34,021 nucleotides of DNA from Atopobium sp. (GCA_015259035.1 JABZHC010000006.1:1-34021), one strand, 5' to 3'; counted from the stretch's first letter, positions 7,185 to 14,243 are shown. Numbers and translations are program-made. The notes: generated from the sequence alone by a model not told the origin.

Positions 7185-9281
7185 ATGGCTAAGACTAAGT
7201 ACAATCTTAAAGACCTCCGCAACATCGGCATCATGGCTCACATCGATGCTGGTAAGACCACCACTACGGAGCGTATTCTTTACTACACCGGTAAGACCCA
7301 CAAGATTGGTGAGGTCCACGACGGTGCAGCAACCATGGACTGGATGGTTCAGGAGCAGGAGCGCGGCGTAACCATTACTTCCGCAGCTACCACTTGCTTC
7401 TGGAAAGACCACGTCATCCAGATCATCGACACCCCAGGTCACGTTGACTTTACCGCTGAGGTTGAGCGTTCTCTTCGTGTTCTGGACGGCGCAGTTGCAG
7501 TCTTCGACGCAGTTGCAGGCGTTCAGCCACAGTCCGAGACCGTTTGGCGTCAGGCAACCAAGTACGGCGTACCTCGTATTGCATTCATCAACAAGTTTGA
7601 CCGCGTAGGTGCAGACTTCTTCCGTGCAATCCAGACCATGCGTGACCGCCTCGGCGCAAACGCAATTGCAGCTCAGGTCCCAATGGGCGCTGAGTCCAAC
7701 TTCTGGGGTCTTATCGACCTTGTCACCAACACTGCATGGGACTTCAAAGAGGATGCTAAGGGCATGATTTACCCTGAGCCACTCGATGAGATTCCTGCAG
7801 AGTTTGTAGAGATTGCAGCTGAGAAGCGTGAAGAGCTTCTTGAGGCAGCTTCTGACTTCTCTGAGGACGTCATGATGGCTGTTCTCGAGGGTGAAGAGGT
7901 TGACGTTGAGACCCTTAAGGGTGCTCTTCGTGCTGGCGTTCTTGCTGGTCAGATTAACCCTGTCTTTGTTGGTTCTGCTTACAAGAACAAGGGTATCCAG
8001 GAGCTTCTGGACGCAGTCATCGACTTCCTTCCAAGCCCTCTTGATGTTCCAGAGATTGATGGTGTCACTCCTAAGGGTGACGAGGCTGTCCGTCACGCAG
8101 ACGTTAAGGAGCCATTCTCCGCTCTTGCATTCAAGATCATGACTGACCCTTATGTTGGTAAGCTTACCTACATTCGTGTTTACTCTGGTCAGGCTGAGGC
8201 AGGTTCTTACGTCTACAACTCCGTCAAGGACAACCGTGAGCGCTTTGGCCGCATCCTTGAGATGAACGCAAACGACCGTGTTGATCGTGACGAGTGCTCC
8301 GCAGGCGACATTGTTGCATGCGTTGGTCTGAAGAACACCACTACTGGTGACACCCTTTGTGACGAGAAGAACCCAATCATCCTTGAGTCCATCAGCTTCG
8401 CAGATCCTGTTATCGACGTTGCTGTTGAGCCTAAGACCAAGGCTGAGCAGGAGAAGATGTCTATCGGCCTTTCTAAGCTGGCTGAAGAGGACCCAACCTT
8501 CCAGGTTCACACTGATCACGAGACCGGCCAGACCATCATTGCTGGTATGGGCGAGCTTCACCTTGAGATTATTGTTGACCGTCTCCGTCGTGAGTTTAAG
8601 GTTGACTGCAACGTTGGTAAGCCACAGGTTGCTTACCGCGAGACTGCTGGTAAGGCAGTAAGCCACGCTGAGGGCAAGTTTGTTCGTCAGTCCGGTGGTA
8701 AGGGTCAGTATGGCCACGCAGTCATCGACCTTGAGCCACAGGAAGAGGGCAAGGGTTACGAGTTTGTCAACGCTATCGTTGGTGGTGTTATTCCTAAGGA
8801 GTACATCCCATCTATCGATAAGGGCATTCGTGAGGCTCTTGAGAACGGTGTTATTGCTGGTTACCCAGTAGTCGACATCAAGGTCACCCTTGTTGACGGT
8901 TCTTACCACGAGGTCGACTCCTCTGAGGCTGCATTCAAGATTGCTGGTTCTATGGCAATTAAGGATGCTCTCAAGAAGTCCAACCCAGTCCTTCTCGAGC
9001 CAGTTGAGTCTGTTGAGGTTGAGACACCTGAGCAGTACATGGGCGACGTTATGGGCAACCTTTCTTCCCGTCGTGGCAAGATTGAGGGTATGGACGATCG
9101 TATGGACGCCAAGGTCATCCGCGCTAAGGTGCCTCTTGGTGAGATGTTCGGTTATGCAACCGACCTTCGTTCCCAGACCCAGGGCCGTGCGAGCTACACC
9201 ATGCAGTTCGATTCTTACGAGCCCGTTCCTAACGCTGTACGCGAAGAGATTGTCGCCAAAAACGGCGGCTCTGCATCCTAA
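7185..9281 (+). CDS. fusA: Elongation factor G
   Basis: EF-G is the GTPase that drives tRNA-mRNA translocation and, with ribosome recycling factor, splits spent ribosomes. At 698 residues it is full length. GTPase motifs are AHIDAGKTT (18-26), the switch I region ERGVTIT, DTPGH (82-86) and NKFD (136-139). Later domains carry GMGELHLEI and the domain IV segment GGKGQYGH. Codon use is strongly biased, as expected of a highly expressed gene, and this leaves a very long empty frame on the opposite strand. The normal neighbour tuf (EF-Tu) is absent; rpsJ follows after 43 bases. Confidence 0.98.
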   Translation: MAKTKYNLKDLRNIGIMAHIDAGKTTTTERILYYTGKTHKIGEVHDGAATMDWMVQEQERGVTITSAATTCFWKDHVIQIIDTPGHVDFTAEVERSLRVLDGAVAVFDAVAGVQPQSETVWRQATKYGVPRIAFINKFDRVGADFFRAIQTMRDRLGANAIAAQVPMGAESNFWGLIDLVTNTAWDFKEDAKGMIYPEPLDEIPAEFVEIAAEKREELLEAASDFSEDVMMAVLEGEEVDVETLKGALRAGVLAGQINPVFVGSAYKNKGIQELLDAVIDFLPSPLDVPEIDGVTPKGDEAVRHADVKEPFSALAFKIMTDPYVGKLTYIRVYSGQAEAGSYVYNSVKDNRERFGRILEMNANDRVDRDECSAGDIVACVGLKNTTTGDTLCDEKNPIILESISFADPVIDVAVEPKTKAEQEKMSIGLSKLAEEDPTFQVHTDHETGQTIIAGMGELHLEIIVDRLRREFKVDCNVGKPQVAYRETAGKAVSHAEGKFVRQSGGKGQYGHAVIDLEPQEEGKGYEFVNAIVGGVIPKEYIPSIDKGIREALENGVIAGYPVVDIKVTLVDGSYHEVDSSEAAFKIAGSMAIKDALKKSNPVLLEPVESVEVETPEQYMGDVMGNLSSRRGKIEGMDDRMDAKVIRAKVPLGEMFGYATDLRSQTQGRASYTMQFDSYEPVPNAVREEIVAKNGGSAS

Positions 9282-9324
9282 GTAAACGACCACGAGCTCT
9301 AGCTCATTTATGGAGGTACCCAAA

Positions 9325-9633
9325 GTGTCAAGCCAGAAGATCAGGATTCGCCTCAAGGGCTATGATCACGAGGTCATTGATCAGTCCGCTAAGCTGATTG
9401 TTGACACCGCACAGAAGACAGGTGCGCGTGTTTCCGGTCCTATCCCTCTGCCAACCGAGCGCAACCTTTACACGGTTATCCGCTCACCACACAAGGATAA
9501 GGATTCCCGTGATCAGTTTGAGATGCGTACTCACAAGCGTCTCATCGATATTCTCGACCCAAGCGCTTCTACCGTTGATTCGCTTATGCGTCTCGACCTT
9601 CCAGCTGGTGTCGATATCGAGATCAAGCTCTAA
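9325..9633 (+). CDS. rpsJ: 30S ribosomal protein S10
   Basis: S10 belongs to the 30S head and is also the NusE antitermination factor. The 102-residue protein has IRIRLKGYDHEVID and GPIPLPTERN..YTVIRSPHKDKDSRDQFEMRTHKRLIDI. The start chosen is GTG at 9325, because TGGAGG (9311-9316) lies 8 bases upstream and the length fits the family. An ATG at 9310 in frame would overlap that site. Unusually, it is cotranscribed with fusA, ended by its own terminator, and separated from rplC by about 1.4 kb. Confidence 0.97.
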   Translation: MSSQKIRIRLKGYDHEVIDQSAKLIVDTAQKTGARVSGPIPLPTERNLYTVIRSPHKDKDSRDQFEMRTHKRLIDILDPSASTVDSLMRLDLPAGVDIEIKL

Positions 9634-9656
9634 GCATACGGCTTAATCCAACTTGC

Positions 9657-9692
9657 AAACCCTCCTGCGCATCTTCGCGCGGGAGGGTTTTT
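9657..9692 (+). terminator. Intrinsic terminator after rpsJ
   Basis: ACCCTCCTGCGC (9659-9670) pairs with 9677-9688 around a 6-base loop, with one G-U pair, and is followed by a T run. The stem is strong and GC-rich. It ends the str-rpsJ transcript and so breaks the usual rpsJ-rplC continuity. Confidence 0.92.
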
Positions 9693-9707
9693 GCGTGGAT
9701 GGCGTTG

Positions 9708-9763
9708 AACCACGTGCGAAGGACCACGTACGAAGGACCACGAGCGTAGGGCCACGTGCGAAG
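9708..9763. repeat. 14-bp tandem repeat, four copies
   Basis: Four head-to-tail units of consensus GACCACGTGCGAAG start at 9708, 9722, 9736 and 9750, with one to three changes each, followed by a partial unit. Units 1 and 4 contain the palindrome CACGTG. It lies in the gene-free stretch 9634-10098, which holds a terminator, this repeat, the 25-bp repeats and one 13-mer copy, but no convincing gene. Confidence 0.85.
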
Positions 9764-9853
9764 ACCGTGCGAACACGGGTCGCAAGCGAGTTCAACTCGG
9801 CATCCATTTCGTTTGGATACCGGGTTTCTTGTGCGCATATGCTGGAAGTGGAC

Positions 9854-9866
9854 GGGTTTCTCGCCA
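9854..9866 (+). repeat. 13-mer GGGTTTCTCGCCA, copy 1
   Basis: This is an exact copy of a 13-mer also present at 10042-10054 (inverted) and 10744-10756 (direct). Copies 1 and 2 face each other and bracket the four-copy 25-bp element. Confidence 0.7.
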
Positions 9867-9890
9867 GGTGGGCGGCGCGAGCCTGACGTG

Positions 9891-10010
9891 TGCCTGATTT
9901 CTTCAAAGAATCTGTAACTTTTGCCTAAATACATCAAAGAATCTGTGGATTTGCCTGATTTTGTTAAAGAATCGGTGGCGCAAATACAGATTCTTTGTAC
10001 TTTTCAGGCA
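9891..10010. repeat. Four-copy 25-bp element, three direct and one inverted
   Basis: The copies lie at 9891-9915, 9922-9946, 9952-9976 (direct) and 9986-10010 (inverted). The consensus is TGCCTGA-N7-AAAGAATCTGT; both ends are kept and the middle varies. Direct copies are spaced 31 and 30 bases apart, about three DNA turns, as for proteins binding one face. Copies 3 and 4 could also form a long hairpin (TGCCTGA/TCAGGCA and AAAGAATCGGT/ACAGATTCTTT). The array sits 88 bases before the phosphatase start. It may be an operator array, a replication or segregation site, or a small mobile repeat; none is proven. Confidence 0.8.
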
Positions 10011-10041
10011 GACTTTTCTAGACATAACTCACATCTGCACT

Positions 10042-10054
10042 TGGCGAGAAACCC
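10042..10054 (-). repeat. 13-mer GGGTTTCTCGCCA, copy 2 (inverted)
   Basis: This exact inverted copy lies immediately before a TAGAAT hexamer (10056-10061) that could be the -10 box of the phosphatase gene, so the 13-mer could act as an operator there. Confidence 0.65.
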
Positions 10055-10098
10055 GTAGAATAGGGAAGCGAATACTTTTACAGCGCACAGGAGAAGAG

Positions 10099-10635
10099 AT
10101 GAACCAAAGCTCGCACAACATAAGTGGTCAGCAAAACGCAAGTAGCCAGCAGAACACCGACTGCCAGGAAAGCTCCCGCATGACAAAAATCCTCTTTGTG
10201 TGCCACGGAAATATCTGCAGGTCAACAATGGCACAGTACGTCATGCAGGACCTTGTCGAGAAAAACGGTCTGGCAGACTCGTTTGTCATCGACTCAGCCG
10301 CAACCTCTACAGAGGAGATTGGCAATCCAGTTGATCCTCGCACGCGCCGAAAGTTACAGCAAGAGGGAATTCATTGCGGCAATCATCGTGCGAGGCAGAT
10401 GACGCGCGCAGATTACGAGAACTTTGATTACCTCATTGGCATGGACCACAATAATCTGCGCAACATGATGCGTATGCTTAAGAATGATCCGCTTGGAAAG
10501 GTTTCGCTGCTCCTTGATTGGACGGAGAAGCCTCGTGATATTGCGGACCCATGGTACTCAGGCAACTTTGATTTGACGTATGAGGATGTTACTGAGGGTT
10601 GCGAAGCATTGCTCAAGAAACTCTTGGCTGTCTGA
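10099..10635 (+). CDS. Low-molecular-weight protein tyrosine phosphatase
   Basis: It dephosphorylates protein tyrosine; bacterial members often control exopolysaccharide tyrosine kinases or act as arsenate reductases. The catalytic P-loop is C35HGNICR41S, and the general acid Asp lies in D150PWY, which supports a phosphatase. It has 178 residues from the ATG at 10099 (AGGAGAAG upstream). This gives a 27-residue Ser/Gln/Asn-rich leader before the domain. An internal ATG at 10180, preceded by AGGAAAG, would give a normal 151-residue enzyme, so the start is uncertain. It stands alone between rpsJ and rplC, with repeats on both sides, which is an unusual place and suggests insertion. No kinase partner is in view. 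Confidence 0.9.
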   Translation: MNQSSHNISGQQNASSQQNTDCQESSRMTKILFVCHGNICRSTMAQYVMQDLVEKNGLADSFVIDSAATSTEEIGNPVDPRTRRKLQQEGIHCGNHRARQMTRADYENFDYLIGMDHNNLRNMMRMLKNDPLGKVSLLLDWTEKPRDIADPWYSGNFDLTYEDVTEGCEALLKKLLAV

Positions 10636-10743
10636 TCTTAGTTGCCTAGCCTTAGTTGCTTAGTCTTGGCAGCCTGATTTTGGAAAAGTTGTTATCGTGG
10701 ATTGTTTTTACAAATTTTTTGAAAAAACTCTTCAAAATTCCTT

Positions 10744-10756
10744 GGGTTTCTCGCCA
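10744..10756 (+). repeat. 13-mer GGGTTTCTCGCCA, copy 3
   Basis: This exact copy directly abuts the element shared with the rpsL promoter. It lies in the gene-free stretch 10636-11021, which otherwise holds AT-rich DNA (10680-10740), possible hairpins and the rplC promoter and leader. Confidence 0.7.
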
Positions 10757-10785
10757 ATGGATACGCCCGGGTCAGCGGTTTGACC
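10757..10785 (+). promoter_or_regulatory. Element shared with the rpsL promoter region
   Basis: ATGGATACGCCCGG (10757-10770) repeats 6136-6149 exactly. It is followed by a related CAGCGG segment and TTGACC (10780-10785), in the place of the rpsL -35 box. No good -10 follows at normal spacing (AAAGAT at 19 bases is weak). Confidence 0.45.
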
Positions 10786-10850
10786 TCGCAAAATAGGCGA
10801 GAAGAAAGATCTCGCAGCTAGAAGGTATCAAACGCTCTTCACAAAGCGTT
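10785..10850 (+). promoter_or_regulatory. Overlapping alternative hairpins upstream of rplC
   Basis: GCGAG at 10797-10801 can pair upstream with CTCGC (10785-10789) or, as GCGAGA, downstream with TCTCGC (10810-10815); the two cannot form together. A third stem, AACGCT/AGCGTT, follows at 10831-10850. If this stretch is transcribed, it could act as a switch. Confidence 0.4.
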
Positions 10851-10871
10851 CATCTTTTAGAGATTTTAGGC

Positions 10872-10900
10872 TTGTTTCTTGTCAAAAATGAGTGTAAAGT
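10872..10900 (+). promoter_or_regulatory. Likely promoter of the S10 operon (rplC)
   Basis: TTGTTT (10872-10877), a 17-base spacer and TAAAGT (10895-10900) form a fair promoter. The -10 and its flanks (GTAAAGTA) match those of the rpsL promoter. The leader to rplC would be about 115 bases, long enough for r-protein feedback control. Confidence 0.6.
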
Positions 10901-11021
10901 AGACGGGCTGCTCAAACAGGACAATTATGTCTAAAGGCAGTATGTACAGGACGTGGTCCGCTGGGGAAGAGTACCCGATGTGCTCTCAAGGTCCCATGAC
11001 CACCGAAGGTTAGGAAAGAGC

Positions 11022-11642
11022 ATGGTTAATACCATCCTCGGCCGCAAGCTGGGCATGACCCAGGTATGGGACGAGAACGACAACGTCGTTCCTGTTACCG
11101 TCGTTCTTGCTGGCCCCTGCACCGTTTCACAGGTAAAGACTGTTGAGACGGACGGCTACAATGCCGTACAGATTGGCTTCGGCGACATCTCCGAGAAGCA
11201 TGTCAACAAGCCAATGGCTGGTCACTTCAAGGCACAGGGCGTCGAGCCAATGCGTTACCTCCGCGAGGTTCGCGTTGAGGATGCTTCTGAGCACAAGACC
11301 GGCGATGTTGTCACAGTTGCTGACTTCTCCGAGGTCACCGCTGTTGACGTAACAGGCACTTCTAAGGGTAAGGGTTTCCAGGGTACCGTTAAGCGCTGGA
11401 ACTTCTCTCGCGGTCCAATGACTCACGGTTCTCGTAACCAGCGTCGTCCAGGTTCCATTGGTCAGTGCGCATACCCTGCACGCGTTCGTAAGGGCCTTCA
11501 CATGTATGGTCACATGGGCGCAGAGCGCGTTACGGTCAAGAACCTTAAGCTTGTCCGCGTTGATGCTGAGCAGAACCTCATGCTTATCAAGGGTGCTGTT
11601 CCTGGCGGCAAGAATGCCCTCGTCCAGGTCCGCATGGCCTAA
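11022..11642 (+). CDS. rplC: 50S ribosomal protein L3
   Basis: L3 is an early-assembling 50S protein with a loop reaching the peptidyl transferase centre. The 206-residue protein begins MVNTILGRKLGMTQVW, fixing the start at ATG 11022 (AGGAAAGAG upstream) and not at the in-frame GTG/ATG codons about 69 bases earlier. The central loop has KGKGFQGTVKRWNFSRGPMTHGS, given here in part, and the end is typical. It is the first gene of the S10 operon here because rpsJ has been separated. Confidence 0.97.
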   Translation: MVNTILGRKLGMTQVWDENDNVVPVTVVLAGPCTVSQVKTVETDGYNAVQIGFGDISEKHVNKPMAGHFKAQGVEPMRYLREVRVEDASEHKTGDVVTVADFSEVTAVDVTGTSKGKGFQGTVKRWNFSRGPMTHGSRNQRRPGSIGQCAYPARVRKGLHMYGHMGAERVTVKNLKLVRVDAEQNLMLIKGAVPGGKNALVQVRMA

Positions 11643-11681
11643 GGGCCTTTAGGCAAACACTTAGGCTAACAAGGAGACAAC

Positions 11682-12308
11682 ATGTCCAAGTATGAGATTA
11701 AGAACGTAGAGGGAAAGAAGGTCGGCGACGCCGAGCTCTCCTCTGACGTCTATGGCATTGAGCCAAACATCCCTGTTGTGCACCAGGTTGTAGTCTGCCA
11801 GGACGCATCCGCACGTCAGGGTACCCACTCTACAAAGAACCGTCACGAGGTATCCGGCGGTGGCGTTAAGCCTTACCGTCAGAAGGGTACTGGTCGTGCT
11901 CGCCAGGGTTCTATTCGTGCTGGTCAGTGGACTGGTGGTGGCGTCATCTTTGGACCTACCCCTCGTTCCCACGCACGTCGTATTAACAACAAGATGGTCA
12001 AGCTTGCTATGAGGTCCGTCCTCTCCGGCAAGGTTGCAGACTCCGAGCTTGTCCTCGTTGATTCTCTCGAGTTTGCTCAGCCTTCCACCAAGCAGGCAAA
12101 GGCTGCACTTCAGAACCTCGGTATTGAGGGTAAGCGCGTTACCGTCATCGTCCCAGACGACGACGTCAACACCTACCTCTCTTTCCGTAACCTTCCTAAG
12201 GTTTCAATCTTCGGTGTTTCTGAGGTTACTACTCGTTTCCTGATCGACAACGGCGCACTTGTTATGTCCGCTGATGTCGCTAAGCAGCTTGGGGAGGTGC
12301 TCGCATAA
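11682..12308 (+). CDS. rplD: 50S ribosomal protein L4
   Basis: L4 lines the peptide exit tunnel and, in many bacteria, represses its own operon. The 208-residue protein has the tunnel-loop motif KPYRQKGTGRARQGS followed by GGGVIFGPTPRS. The loop looks wild-type, without the changes associated with macrolide resistance. ATG follows AAGGAG. Its stop overlaps the rplW start by one base (TAATG), indicating translational coupling. Confidence 0.97.
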   Translation: MSKYEIKNVEGKKVGDAELSSDVYGIEPNIPVVHQVVVCQDASARQGTHSTKNRHEVSGGGVKPYRQKGTGRARQGSIRAGQWTGGGVIFGPTPRSHARRINNKMVKLAMRSVLSGKVADSELVLVDSLEFAQPSTKQAKAALQNLGIEGKRVTVIVPDDDVNTYLSFRNLPKVSIFGVSEVTTRFLIDNGALVMSADVAKQLGEVLA

Positions 12309-12607
12309 TGAACTCTCCTTATGAGGTCATCATTCGTCCTATCGTTTCAGAGCGTGCTTTCGATCTGATGGAGCAGGGCAAGTACACTTTTGAGGTTGCT
12401 CGTAACGCAGGTAAAGAAGAGATTGCTGCAGCTGTAGAGAAGCTCTTCTCTGTACACGTCACCAAGGTAAACACACTTTCTGTTAAGCCAAAGAACAAGC
12501 GTGTACGTTATCAGCAGGCAGGTAAGACCCGCCAGTGGAAGAAGGCTATTGTTACCCTCGCTGCTGGTGAGACTATCGAGATCTTCGGTAATAACTCTGC
12601 TGAGTAA
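12308..12607 (+). CDS. rplW: 50S ribosomal protein L23
   Basis: L23 lies at the tunnel exit and docks trigger factor and the signal recognition particle. The 99-residue protein has IIRPIVSERAFDLME, the family core VNTLSVKPKNKRVR and an ending with IEIFG. It starts inside the rplD stop codon. It is followed by an unusually long, structured 138-base gap before rplB. Confidence 0.96.
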   Translation: MNSPYEVIIRPIVSERAFDLMEQGKYTFEVARNAGKEEIAAAVEKLFSVHVTKVNTLSVKPKNKRVRYQQAGKTRQWKKAIVTLAAGETIEIFGNNSAE

Positions 12608-12616
12608 GGTTTTTCT

Positions 12617-12719
12617 CCCGTGCCTCTTTTGAGGTACGGGTTCGTATGCCGCGCATAGTAGATACGCGCGGTACCGTGGTAATCCGGTGTTAGCTCGACT
12701 TTCCCTTAAGCGGGCTAGC
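12617..12719 (+). promoter_or_regulatory. Three tandem hairpins in the rplW-rplB gap
   Basis: Stem 1 is CCCGTGCCTC/GAGGTACGGG with a TTTT loop (12617-12640). Stem 2 is CCGCGC/GCGCGG (12649-12671). Stem 3 is GTTAGCTCG/CGGGCTAGC (12689-12719, two G-U pairs). No stem has a T run after it, so these are not simple terminators. RNA processing, stability or L2 feedback are possible roles. Confidence 0.65.
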
Positions 12720-12745
12720 CAACGGAGAAGAAAGGGATACTGTTT

Positions 12746-13582
12746 ATGGCAGTTAGGCATCTAAAGCCAACAAGCGCAGGCAGGCGCTTCCAGACAATCT
12801 CAGACTTTGCTGAGATTACAACTGATAAGCCCGAGAAGTCCCTTCTCGAGCCTCTGCCAAAGAAGGCTGGCCGCAACAACAATGGCCGCATCACTACCCG
12901 TCACCAGGGTGGTGGCCACAAGCGCCAGTACCGTCGTATCGACTTCAAGCGTCGCAAGGATGACATCCCAGCTAAGGTCGCTACTGTTGAGTACGATCCT
13001 AACCGTTCCGCTCGTATTGCTCTTCTGCACTATGCAGACGGCGCAAAGGCATACATCCTTTGCCCAGAGGGCCTGAGCGTCGGTGACACCGTTCTTTCTG
13101 GTACCAAGGACATCGACATCAAGCCTGGTAACTGCACCACTCTTGAGCAGATTCCAGTAGGTACTCTTGTTCACGCAGTTGAGTTCCAGCCTGGCAAGGG
13201 TGCTGCAATGGCACGTGCTGCTGGTACTTCCGTCCAGCTCATGGGTAAGGACAACGGCTATGCAGTTCTGCGTATGCCTTCCTCCGAGCTCCGTCGTGTT
13301 CTTCTGACCTGCCGTGCAACCATCGGTGAGGTTGGTAACGCTGAGCACTCCAACATTGTTGTTGGTAAGGCTGGTCGTTCCCGTTGGGCAGGCGTCCGTC
13401 CTACCGTCCGTGGTACTGTCATGAACCCTGTTGACCACCCACACGGCGGTGGTGAAGGTAAGAACCACACTTCTGGTCGTCCTTCCGTCACCCCATGGGG
13501 TAAGCCAACCAAGGGTTATAAGACCCGCGACCCGAAGAAGGCTTCTAACCGCCTGATCATTCGCCGTCGTAAGTCCAAGTAA
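12746..13582 (+). CDS. rplB: 50S ribosomal protein L2
   Basis: L2 is needed for subunit association and peptidyl transfer. At 278 residues it is the normal length. It starts MAVRHLKPTSAGRR and contains GGGHKRQYR and the conserved C-terminal block MNPVDHPHGGGEG with the functionally important His. The end KKASNRLIIRRRKSK is typical. The start ATG at 12746 lies behind GGAGAAGAAAGG. It is separated from rplW by tandem hairpins and followed by rpsS after 21 bases. Confidence 0.98.
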   Translation: MAVRHLKPTSAGRRFQTISDFAEITTDKPEKSLLEPLPKKAGRNNNGRITTRHQGGGHKRQYRRIDFKRRKDDIPAKVATVEYDPNRSARIALLHYADGAKAYILCPEGLSVGDTVLSGTKDIDIKPGNCTTLEQIPVGTLVHAVEFQPGKGAAMARAAGTSVQLMGKDNGYAVLRMPSSELRRVLLTCRATIGEVGNAEHSNIVVGKAGRSRWAGVRPTVRGTVMNPVDHPHGGGEGKNHTSGRPSVTPWGKPTKGYKTRDPKKASNRLIIRRRKSK

Positions 13583-13603
13583 GACACGAGTAGGAGTAGA
13601 GAA

Positions 13604-13864
13604 ATGAGCAGAAGTCTCAAAAAAGGCCCCTTTGTGGAGACTCGCCTCCTTGCGCGTGTCGCTGCAATGAACGAGGCTGGCAAGAAGGACGTTATCAAGA
13701 CTTGGTCACGTTCCTCAACCATCTTCCCTGAGATGGTCGGTCACACCATCGCTGTTCACGATGGTCGTAAGCATGTACCTGTGTACGTCACCGAGTCCAT
13801 GGTTGGTCACAAGTTGGGCGAGTTCTCCCCATCCCGTACCTTCCGCGGTCACAAGGCCAAATAG
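13604..13864 (+). CDS. rpsS: 30S ribosomal protein S19
   Basis: S19 binds 16S rRNA in the 30S head together with S13. The 86-residue protein begins MSRSLKKGPFV and ends FSPSRTFRGHKAK; it contains the core SRSSTIFPEMVGHTIAVHDGR. ATG follows a GGAGTAGAG stretch. It sits 21 bases after rplB and 14 before rplV. Confidence 0.98.
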   Translation: MSRSLKKGPFVETRLLARVAAMNEAGKKDVIKTWSRSSTIFPEMVGHTIAVHDGRKHVPVYVTESMVGHKLGEFSPSRTFRGHKAK

Positions 13865-13878
13865 GGGGAGTGTAGTAA

Positions 13879-14241
13879 ATGGCTAAGAACACCGATTCTA
13901 TTGAGGTTCGCGCAACAGCTAAGTATGTTCGCGTTGCTCCTCGTAAGGCTCGCGCAGTTGTCGCGCTTGTCCGCGGTAAGTCTGTCGAGAAGGCCCTTGA
14001 GGTTCTTCAGTTCTCGACTCGCGCTGCCGCTACTGATGTTGCTAAGGTTCTGCGCTCTGCAGTTGCTAACGCTGAGAACAACAATGGTCTCCGCGCTAAC
14101 AACCTGGTAGTCAAGACCGCTTTTGTTGACGAAGGCCCAACGCTTAAGCGTATTCGCCCTCGTGCAAAGGGTTCGGCTTCCCGCATTAACAAGCGCATGA
14201 GCCACATTACCGTTGTCGTTGCACCTCGAAAGGAGGCGTAG
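13879..14241 (+). CDS. rplV: 50S ribosomal protein L22
   Basis: L22 contributes an extended beta-hairpin to the exit tunnel. The 120-residue protein has AKYVRVAPRKARAVVALVRG and the hairpin region GPTLKRIRPRAKGSASRINKR, with no insertion or deletion of the macrolide-resistance type visible. ATG at 13879 follows GGGGGAG. It ends 2 bases before rpsC, so the two are translationally linked. Confidence 0.97.
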   Translation: MAKNTDSIEVRATAKYVRVAPRKARAVVALVRGKSVEKALEVLQFSTRAAATDVAKVLRSAVANAENNNGLRANNLVVKTAFVDEGPTLKRIRPRAKGSASRINKRMSHITVVVAPRKEA

Positions 14242-14243
14242 GA

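Noticed and set aside
6627..9356. A 909-codon open frame on the minus strand opposite rpsG and fusA
   Set aside because: It is the in-register antisense of strongly biased genes that avoid TTA, CTA and TCA codons. The translation is Leu/Val/Asn-rich without family motifs. Similar antisense frames opposite rplB, rpsC, rplF, rpsD, rpoA and truA were rejected for the same reason.
9653..9886. 77-codon plus-strand frame and overlapping minus-strand frames in the repeat region
   Set aside because: They run through the terminator and the 14-bp tandem repeat, have no Shine-Dalgarno site and show no recognisable protein features.
9891..10010. CRISPR array
   Set aside because: The gaps between copies are only 5-9 bases, the repeat centre varies and one copy is inverted. 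No cas gene is in the window.
9961..10098. Longer N-terminus for the phosphatase
   Set aside because: The frame extends upstream through the inverted 25-bp repeat and the 13-mer, without a ribosome binding site. The ATG at 10099 or 10180 is far more plausible.
10953..11021. Upstream in-frame start for L3 adding 23 residues
   Set aside because: The family N-terminus and Shine-Dalgarno site place the start at 11022; the extra residues are unrelated to L3.
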